Position numbers and translations under genes: made by a program | Source of the DNA: Candidatus Hydrogenedentota bacterium | Lineage (GTDB): Bacteria; Hydrogenedentota; Hydrogenedentia; Hydrogenedentales; SLHB01 | Reading direction: 5' to 3' | NCBI GenBank assembly: GCA_023384315.1 | Contig: JAHDWY010000046.1 | Span: forward strand, 1-12,802 | Length of the DNA: 12,802 nucleotides | Part shown: piece after piece, positions 6,958 through 12,802 of the stretch | Numbering within the stretch: the first letter of the stretch is position 1 | Layout: each line of letters opens with the position of its first letter | The notes under the pieces: model-generated | Told to the model about the DNA's origin: nothing | Seen by the model: only the letters and a program-made list of their open reading frames with translations | The model's database searches: none

Positions 6958-6963
6958 AGGAGG
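6958..6963 (+). promoter_or_regulatory. Consensus ribosome binding site for the Wzy-like gene
   Basis: AGGAGG, the full Shine-Dalgarno consensus, lies 10 nt before the ATG at 6974 and fixes that start. It is the only perfect AGGAGG among the start sites in this window, which suggests efficient translation of the first gene of the downstream operon. Confidence 0.7.
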
Positions 6964-6973
6964 CGGAAGTTCT

Positions 6974-8503
6974 ATGGCCGCGATTACCAGCAGTTCATCC
7001 CGTGGCGGACTCAACGCCATCAGTCTCGCGCTTGTCGTCGTTTTTGGACTCGCCGTGGCCATCGCCATCCTGGCTGTGGAAGAGAAAGCCGTCGTCGCCG
7101 TTATCGGTCTCGTCCTTGTCTTTTTCTTCCTGAAGAGGCCGGTGCTCGGGCTTTATCTGACTACCGCGTTGCTGCTCCTCTCCGGCATGCTAGGCGGACT
7201 GGGAATCGTTCCTTATGGTGTTCCCAGCACCGCGGCCAAAGCCTGCGGCGCGGCCACCATCGCGGCGTGGGTTCTGAACGTTCTCACTACGGAGAAACGG
7301 TTCCGCTTCGGGCGCGAAGTGTTCCTGCCCCTCGCCTTTGCGGGCTGGGCGCTTGTGGGCATTGCGTTTTCGCTGACGTGGCGGGTTCAACTGCCCGAGT
7401 GGAACCGCCTGATTTCGGTCGTCATCTATTTCATCCTCGCGATTCATCTTCTGGATACGCCGCAGAAACTGCACCGTTTCGTGGTCGTTGTGTTGAGTTG
7501 CGCGTTCGCCATGTCGTTGTACGCGATCGCCCAGTACTTCATTCCGCGCTTCCAACTCGCCGGGGTCGCCGGTATCGAAAGCATCGCCGGCGGCGCGGAC
7601 ATGGCCTTTATCGATCCCGAAGGCACCGTGTCGGGCGCGGCCGTCCGCGTCACGGGCGGTACCGGACACTCCAACTGGCTTGCGTTCATGCTGCTCTTGT
7701 TGCTGCCGCTCAACGTCTATTGGTTTACCACCATGAAAAGCCGGCACGGGAAGCTGCTCGTCCTGGCGGCCGTCGGTGTCGAACTGGCCGCGCTGGTGTT
7801 GACGTTTACCCGCGTCAGCCTTATTGTCGGATTCGTGGTCGCACTCATTCTCGTGGCACGGAGCCTCGTTCGCCTCAATCCGTACCGGTTATCCGCATTG
7901 GCCGCGGCGCTTGTGGTTGCCTGGTTTTTTGTGCCCACCGCGTACAAGGAGCGCGTCCTCGATTTCTCGAGCTACTCCGAAAGCGAGTCTACCGCGGCCC
8001 GCGTCGATCTTCAGGCCTACGCGTGGGAGTACATGCAGGACTTCCCGGTCGTGGGCGTCGGGCTGGGCGGATTTGGCCTGCATTTCTATGAGGAGAACTC
8101 GCCATACGCCGCCATGTTGCGTTGGATGAACGACGAACTGGGCTTCAATCCTTTGTACTACGGGCCGCACAACATGTACCTGCAACTCGGGTCCGAAAGC
8201 GGCACCGTGGGATTGATTCTCATGCTGTTATTCTTTCTGATGGCGCTCCTCCATGCCCTTCGTGCCGAACGCAAGTTCCGGCTCCTCGGGGAAGGGCAGA
8301 TGGCGACACTCGCCGGCGCCGTGTCTGTCAGCGTATTGGCCTTTCTCCTTTGCGCCGTGTTCCTCCATGCACTGCAGCAGAAGGTTTGGTGGATGGTATT
8401 CGCCGTTGCCGTTGCATCCTATTTCTGCGCGGCGCGTATGGCGGCAACTGGTAAGAACGGGGTCAACGGAACCAACGGCGTTGCCGCAACCCCTACTCCG
8501 TGA
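6974..8503 (+). CDS. O-antigen ligase/polymerase family membrane protein (Wzy/WaaL-like)
   Basis: A 509-residue protein with about 10-12 membrane helices, including an N-terminal pair (about 15-53) and a C-terminal group (412-427, 445-465, 471-486). The family core (Wzy_C/PF04932) is visible: GGTGHSNWLAFML (228-240), TFTRVSLIVGF (277-287) with its conserved Arg, a large periplasmic loop of about 325-400, and GPHNMYLQLGSESGTVGLIL (397-416), the usual His-containing loop before the late helices. Members either polymerise lipid-linked repeat units (Wzy) or ligate polysaccharide to an acceptor (WaaL, PglL-like); with flippase and initiating transferase next door, polymerase is the better inference. 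The C-terminal tail after the last helix is a low-complexity run (GKNGVNGTNGVAATPTP). It starts after a perfect AGGAGG and a nearby promoter. Its TGA overlaps the next gene's start (TGATG), pointing to coupled translation with the GH10-like hydrolase. Confidence 0.9.
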   Translation: MAAITSSSSRGGLNAISLALVVVFGLAVAIAILAVEEKAVVAVIGLVLVFFFLKRPVLGLYLTTALLLLSGMLGGLGIVPYGVPSTAAKACGAATIAAWVLNVLTTEKRFRFGREVFLPLAFAGWALVGIAFSLTWRVQLPEWNRLISVVIYFILAIHLLDTPQKLHRFVVVVLSCAFAMSLYAIAQYFIPRFQLAGVAGIESIAGGADMAFIDPEGTVSGAAVRVTGGTGHSNWLAFMLLLLLPLNVYWFTTMKSRHGKLLVLAAVGVELAALVLTFTRVSLIVGFVVALILVARSLVRLNPYRLSALAAALVVAWFFVPTAYKERVLDFSSYSESESTAARVDLQAYAWEYMQDFPVVGVGLGGFGLHFYEENSPYAAMLRWMNDELGFNPLYYGPHNMYLQLGSESGTVGLILMLLFFLMALLHALRAERKFRLLGEGQMATLAGAVSVSVLAFLLCAVFLHALQQKVWWMVFAVAVASYFCAARMAATGKNGVNGTNGVAATPTP

Positions 8504-10629
8504 TGGCGCGCCGTGTCGCAGTCGCGGCGGTCCTCACCCTCTGGGGACTGGCAACCGCTCAGCCTCCACCGAGCGTCGGCGGCACGCTCCGTGTTGAAGG
8601 GACGGGCGAGCCGATTCGCTTCGCATACGTCGCCCTCCTTACGAGTACCTTCGACGTGGCCGGACAGGCTTCGTCCGACGCGGACGGCAGGTACTCCATC
8701 GAACTCGCGAAACCCTTCACCGAAGGGTATCTTGTCGTCCAGCCCCCGCCCCAAGAGAATGCTCAGGGACTCGGAATCTACGCGGTCCAACCGCGCCTCA
8801 TCCGGTACGAGGGCGATACAAACCTTGACCTGGAACTTCCTTCCGTGGGATGCATTGTGCTCAATGCCTACGACCGCAATGGCGAGCTGATGCGCTGGAA
8901 GGATCTTCGCGCGCAAGGCACCTTCGGCGATCAGTTCATTTATCTCACTGCTTTGGACGACCAGGCCCTCCCCGCCGTGTCCTGGCCCGTCTTTGATGCG
9001 GAGGCCCGCGCCCAGGGCCAGCCTCGCGACCTCGGGATCCCCGCGCTCGTCGTGAAACCGGGATCTGGGTATGTGCCCCAGGTGCTCTTCTGGGATGTTC
9101 CCGACTACGGACGCCTCTTGCTCCGCGCGGACAACGTCGGCGCTGGATTTGCCATCGCAGAGGCGGGGGACGCGTGCGTGCTTGAATTGAACGTCGAGCT
9201 GGCGCGCACGGCGGTCCACCAGTTGGCCGATTCGGGCAGCGCTGACGCGGAGCAATTGCGTTCACAACTCAAGGATGCGGAGTCCGCCGAATCCCCTGCC
9301 GAGCGCGCAGCCGCCGCGGACGCCGTTCTCGCCGATGCCCTACGTCTTCGCGATACGTATCTTGTCGAATCGGCGCGTGAGTCCATCCCATCGGTCCGTA
9401 TGGGTGAGGCTACGATCCGCGTCACGGACGCGCAAGGCAAGCCGGTGGCCGGCACCGCGGTAACGGTTGAACAACAGAGCAGCGATTTTCTTTTCGGTGT
9501 GTTCGAGGGGAGTCCTTACAACCCCAAGGCCTTCGCCAAAGCGCGCGAGGCGGGCTTCAATCTTGCCACGGTGCTGTTCGGTTGGGGCTGGACCGATGGC
9601 GCGTCGCGCGATGCCATCGAACAAACCTTTGGCGTTGCCTCACTTGGGAAACTGGGTTACACGGTGAAAGCTCACGGCGTCGTCTGGCTGCAGGATTACG
9701 GAATTCTACCGGGCCGGGCACGAATGATGTCGCATGCTGAATTGACCGACGCCATGCTCGCGCACGAGTCTTCGCTGGTCGAGACCCTCGGCGACGACAT
9801 CGCCATCTGGGAGGCCATGAACGAGCCGAACGTGACGAACGTGGTCGGCATGCCGCGTGCCACGGTGCACGGGTTGCTCGACCGGTCGGCCGGCCAGATT
9901 GAAGGCACCGGACCTTCTCTCGTGAACGGCGCTCACGAAGGCGACTATGGCCGCAAGTACGCCCTGTTCGATCCCGATGGATCTCCGGCGAACGACTGGA
10001 ACGTGACGTATTCGACGTTTCTCGAAGAGGCCGCATTCGTGGGCAGCACGAAGCAGGTCGATATCATCGGCCTTCAGTACTACCCCGGCTTTCACTTCAA
10101 CGAGTCCTTCGGCGGATTGCAGGGGCCGGCCACGACGCCGTCGTGGTTCCACGATCTGATCGAACGCTACGCCAAGTTCGAGCGCATAGTCCACATTACT
10201 GAGTTTTCGTTGCCTTCGACGTACGAATCCTCCTGGACTTCGGGATACTGGCGCGAACCGTGGACCGAAACCACCCAAGCCGACTATGCCGAGATGATTT
10301 TCACGCTCGCGTTCGCGCACCCGGCGGTGCATTCGATTTCCTGGTGGGACATCCTGGACACCAAGTCATCCGTCATCTCCGGGGGACTTTTGCGCGCCGG
10401 CGGATCGCCGAAACCCGCATTCGACCGGCTTTCTTCGCTGCTGAGCGAATGGACGCGTCACCGCGCGACCGGTAATACGGATGAAGATGGCCAAGTCACG
10501 CTGTCGGGTTTCGGCGGTGACTATCTCGTTCGCATCGACGGGGCCGATGGCGTCTCGCACGAAATGTCGGTGCACATTCGGGAGCGGGAATCGGTATCTG
10601 TCGACATCGCGTTGGGAGTTCAGCCATGA
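8500..10629 (+). CDS. Secreted GH10-like glycoside hydrolase with N-terminal beta-sandwich modules
   Basis: A 709-residue protein with a signal peptide (about 1-20, LWGLATA then Q). Residues about 25-115 look like a carboxypeptidase-regulatory-like beta sandwich (FAYVALLTS, SDADGRYSIELAKPF); a region of about 115-295 is unassigned; another beta unit (ATIRVTDAQGKPVAGTAVTV, 304-323) leads into the barrel. GH10 features are KAHGVVW (390-396), WEAMNEPN with acid/base Glu442, HITEFSLP with nucleophile Glu568, a SWWDI strand and the family ending GGLLRAGGSPKPAFDRL. Classical GH10 xylanases have a second His after the VW; here it is Leu397, so the substrate site is altered. Xylan is therefore not assured; the cluster's own polymer is a plausible target (inference). 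It may start at GTG 8500 or ATG 8503 (TGATG overlap, no clear ribosome site), and ends in an ATGA overlap with the next gene. Confidence 0.85.
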   Translation: MMARRVAVAAVLTLWGLATAQPPPSVGGTLRVEGTGEPIRFAYVALLTSTFDVAGQASSDADGRYSIELAKPFTEGYLVVQPPPQENAQGLGIYAVQPRLIRYEGDTNLDLELPSVGCIVLNAYDRNGELMRWKDLRAQGTFGDQFIYLTALDDQALPAVSWPVFDAEARAQGQPRDLGIPALVVKPGSGYVPQVLFWDVPDYGRLLLRADNVGAGFAIAEAGDACVLELNVELARTAVHQLADSGSADAEQLRSQLKDAESAESPAERAAAADAVLADALRLRDTYLVESARESIPSVRMGEATIRVTDAQGKPVAGTAVTVEQQSSDFLFGVFEGSPYNPKAFAKAREAGFNLATVLFGWGWTDGASRDAIEQTFGVASLGKLGYTVKAHGVVWLQDYGILPGRARMMSHAELTDAMLAHESSLVETLGDDIAIWEAMNEPNVTNVVGMPRATVHGLLDRSAGQIEGTGPSLVNGAHEGDYGRKYALFDPDGSPANDWNVTYSTFLEEAAFVGSTKQVDIIGLQYYPGFHFNESFGGLQGPATTPSWFHDLIERYAKFERIVHITEFSLPSTYESSWTSGYWREPWTETTQADYAEMIFTLAFAHPAVHSISWWDILDTKSSVISGGLLRAGGSPKPAFDRLSSLLSEWTRHRATGNTDEDGQVTLSGFGGDYLVRIDGADGVSHEMSVHIRERESVSVDIALGVQP

Positions 10630-11777
10630 CCCAACGTAACGTCTTGTTCCTGATCCGCAGTTGGGCCTTTGGCGGTTCCCACACGATTGTGCTGCATCTC
10701 ATGCAACATCTTCCCAAGGACCGATTCAACGTGATTTGCGTGCCTTACGATACGTTCTCGGGACTTGACGAATTGTTTATTTCGCAAGTGCTTAAACGCG
10801 GCCTCACGCTCGCGAAGGAGCGCATTCCCTGGAAATCCCGGTCGAACTGGTTCCGGGCGCGGCAGGCCGTGAGCGATCTGGTTCGCAAGTACGACATCGA
10901 TCTCATTCACACCCATGACCCCCATTCGAACACGATGATCGGCATCGGCCGTGGCGCGTGGCCCTGCGCCTGCGTCGCCAGCGCCTATGGTTGGTGGGAC
11001 GGACCCTTTCCCATTCGCCGCACCGTTTACCAGTGGATCGAACGGGAGTTCGCCCTGCGCAATTTCGAGCGCGTGATCACGGTGTCGCAACACATGAAGG
11101 GGCGCATTCTTAAAGGCCCTACGACGGAATCGCGCGTACGCGTTATCCATACCGGGATCGATTCTGCCGCGTTGTTCCAGGGGGGTGACGGGACCGGCTT
11201 TCGTTCGCGGTTCAATATTCCGGGCGATGCCGTCGTCCTGGGAACCATCAGCCGCGTGTCCGTGGAGAAGGGGCACTGCTATCTCCTCGATGCCATGACC
11301 GAAGTATGCCGGACCAGTCCCAACGCCTACCTCGCAATCTGCGGCGACGGACCGGCCCGGCTTGACCTCGAGGCGCAGTGCGAACGGCTTGGGCTCAAGG
11401 ACCGTGTGATCTTCACCGGATTCGTCGATTCCATCGCCGTGCCTGCTTTCGATTTCTTCGTGCAACCGTCGGTCGAGCAGGAAGGATTTCCCACATCGCT
11501 CGTCGAAGCGCAGCTTGCCGGGGTGCCGGTGGTGGCTTCGGATATCGGCGGCTCCGTCGAGACACTGCGGCCCGGGGAAACTGGGCTACTGACCAAACCA
11601 CGGGATCCGCAATCTATCGCGCACGCGATTCTCGTATTGCTGGAAGACGCGGACCGTCGTCGCGAAATGGGCGCAGCCGCGCGGACGTGGATCGCGGAAA
11701 ACTTCACGCTCGAGGACATGATCGCGCAGGTTGCGGCCACCTACGAAGAGGCCCTGGCTGAGTATGCGCAGCGGTAG
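10626..11777 (+). CDS. Family 4 glycosyltransferase (GT-B retaining)
   Basis: A complete 383-residue GT-B enzyme expected to add a sugar from a nucleotide donor to the growing lipid-linked repeat unit in the cytoplasm. The acceptor half begins NVLFLIRSWAFGGSHTIVLH with the glycine loop (16-17) and has a THDPHSN segment near 96-102. The donor half shows GTISRVSVEKGH (206-217), ICGDGPARLDLE (238-249), FTGFVDS and the EX7E motif in EGFPTSLVEA (Glu286, Glu294), then GVPVVASDIGGSVE. These define the GT4/Glycos_transf_1 group; the donor cannot be named. The ATG at 10626 overlaps the preceding stop as ATGA and has GGGAG 7 nt upstream within the GH10-like gene, so the two are translationally linked. 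The next GT4 follows after only 42 bp. Confidence 0.95.
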   Translation: MTQRNVLFLIRSWAFGGSHTIVLHLMQHLPKDRFNVICVPYDTFSGLDELFISQVLKRGLTLAKERIPWKSRSNWFRARQAVSDLVRKYDIDLIHTHDPHSNTMIGIGRGAWPCACVASAYGWWDGPFPIRRTVYQWIEREFALRNFERVITVSQHMKGRILKGPTTESRVRVIHTGIDSAALFQGGDGTGFRSRFNIPGDAVVLGTISRVSVEKGHCYLLDAMTEVCRTSPNAYLAICGDGPARLDLEAQCERLGLKDRVIFTGFVDSIAVPAFDFFVQPSVEQEGFPTSLVEAQLAGVPVVASDIGGSVETLRPGETGLLTKPRDPQSIAHAILVLLEDADRRREMGAAARTWIAENFTLEDMIAQVAATYEEALAEYAQR

Positions 11778-11819
11778 GTTTGGTCCGCATTTGATCCCGG
11801 GCCTTGCGGAATCTCACGC

Positions 11820-12802
11820 ATGAAGGTCGGAATCGATGCCCACGCCATCGGCTCGCGGGCCGGCGGGAACGAGACTTACATGCGCGAACTGCTCGCCGCT
11901 CTCGCCGAGTCCAACGAAGAAATCGAGTGGGTGGGGCTAATCAATCCCAGCGAGACGTGGAGCCCGGGCGGGCGCGTTGCCTTTCAGCCGTTGCCGCAAA
12001 CGCCTTCGGCGATCCGGGTGCCCATCGCCCTGCCCTGGCTGGCGCGTAAGCACCGGTTCGACTTGCTTCACACGCAGTATGCGTCGCCGCCCTGGTGTCC
12101 GTGCCCGACGGTGGTGAGCATCCACGACATCGGGTGGGTTCGTTTTCCGGAACTCTTCCCTCCGCTGCTGCGTAGCCGGCTTGCACTGCTGACGCCCGGA
12201 ACGCTGCGGAGGGCGGCGCGGATTTTCGTGTTGACCGATGCGATCAAGCGTGAGATTGCGGATGTCTACAGGGTGGCCGCGGAGCGCATGGACGTGGTCG
12301 CGCCCTCGGTCGATCCCCGGTTCTTCGTTCAAGCAAGCGCGGAGGACATGCAGAGAATTCGGGCCAAGTACGATCTTCCCGAAGCGATTGTTCTCTATGT
12401 TGGCGCACTTCAACCGCGCAAGAATCTCGCCCGGCTCGCGACCGCCTTCGCGCGATTGCGGGACCACGGACTCCCCCACGCCCTCGTGCTCACAGGAAGA
12501 CGTGCCTGGCTTCATTCCGACATGTTGGAAACCATCGAATCACTCCAGTTGGGGGACAGGCTGAGGTTTACCGGCTACGTGGACGCCGAGGACTTGCCAA
12601 CGATCATGCGTGCCGCGGACGCTTTTGCGTATGTCTCGTTGTACGAGGGGTTCGGATTGCCCGCGCTGGAAGCCCTCGCTTCGGGCGTCCCCTGCGTCGT
12701 CTCGAACGACCCCGCCATCGCCGAGGTCTGCGGAGGCGCCGCCATCTCCTGCGATCCGCTCGACTTGGACGATATGGAACGCGCCCTCGTTTCCGCGCTG
12801 AC
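11820..12802 (+). CDS. Family 4 glycosyltransferase, C-terminus cut by right edge
   Basis: An open frame from the ATG at 11820 runs without a stop to the window end: 327 codons plus two bases. It reads MKVGIDAHAIGSRAGGNETY, where the Gly-Gly-Asn loop near 15-17 is typical of mannosyltransferase-like GT4 enzymes. FDLLHTQYASPPW and VVSIHDIGW follow in the acceptor half. In the donor half VGALQPRKNL (194-203) matches the usual G-x-x-x-x-R-K-N-x phosphate-binding loop, then FTGYVD and the EX7E motif in YEGFGLPALEAL (Glu276, Glu284). About 40-60 residues are probably missing. It follows the first GT4 by 42 bp on the same strand and likely belongs to the same operon, adding another sugar of the repeat unit (inference). 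The ribosome site is weak (GCGGAA about 10 nt upstream). The acceptor and donor sugars are not predictable. Confidence 0.93.
   Translation, partial: MKVGIDAHAIGSRAGGNETYMRELLAALAESNEEIEWVGLINPSETWSPGGRVAFQPLPQTPSAIRVPIALPWLARKHRFDLLHTQYASPPWCPCPTVVSIHDIGWVRFPELFPPLLRSRLALLTPGTLRRAARIFVLTDAIKREIADVYRVAAERMDVVAPSVDPRFFVQASAEDMQRIRAKYDLPEAIVLYVGALQPRKNLARLATAFARLRDHGLPHALVLTGRRAWLHSDMLETIESLQLGDRLRFTGYVDAEDLPTIMRAADAFAYVSLYEGFGLPALEALASGVPCVVSNDPAIAEVCGGAAISCDPLDLDDMERALVSAL

Noticed and set aside
6943..8091. Plus-strand open frame of 382 codons over the Wzy-like gene
   Set aside because: The product is Arg-rich and without motifs. The frame starting at 6974 has the perfect ribosome site and family signatures.
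10620..11465. Minus-strand open frame of 281 codons opposite the first GT4
   Set aside because: Antisense shadow of a gene with clear GT4 motifs; no family resemblance of its own.
1..12802. tRNA, rRNA, transposase or phage genes
   Set aside because: No cloverleaf, rRNA-like stretch, transposase motif or integrase motif was found on either strand by reading.

Overview
The window is GC-rich bacterial DNA, densely coded, with short intergenic gaps. It carries most of a polysaccharide (capsule or exopolysaccharide) gene cluster of the Wzx/Wzy type. No gene here fixes the taxonomy. The eukaryote-like Ser/Thr kinase, the palindromic dispersed-repeat type and the overall gene style would suit a member of the Planctomycetes/PVC group or Candidatus Hydrogenedentes, but this is only an impression from style.

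Left part, minus strand (1-1039): the N-terminal end of a Ser/Thr protein kinase runs off the left edge. Upstream of it lies a complete family 2 glycosyltransferase of the polyprenyl-phosphate (DPM1-like) type, preceded by a possible 8-codon leader frame. A 130-bp divergent intergenic region separates these from everything to the right.

Right part, plus strand (1170-12802), in order: a membrane-anchored clan-A glycoside hydrolase resembling GH51; a 266-bp spacer; a polyprenyl-phosphate sugar phosphotransferase that starts repeat units; a Wzx-like flippase overlapping it by 4 bp; a 286-bp spacer with a palindromic repeat, a terminator-like hairpin, a 10-bp tandem repeat and a promoter; an O-antigen ligase/polymerase (Wzy-like) protein; a secreted GH10-like hydrolase; a GT4 glycosyltransferase; and a second GT4 cut by the right edge. 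From the polymerase to the first GT4 the genes overlap stop-to-start, so they are probably translationally coupled.

Inferred working model: the phosphotransferase loads the first sugar on undecaprenyl phosphate, the GT4 enzymes extend the repeat unit, the flippase turns it across the membrane and the Wzy-like protein polymerises it. The two hydrolases, one anchored and one exported, would then trim, edit or release the polymer. The most notable feature is that two different clan-A hydrolases are built into a synthesis cluster, with the GH10-like one locked between polymerase and transferase by overlaps at both ends. No chain-length regulator (Wzz/Wzc) or outer-membrane exporter (Wza) is in view; they may lie outside the window.
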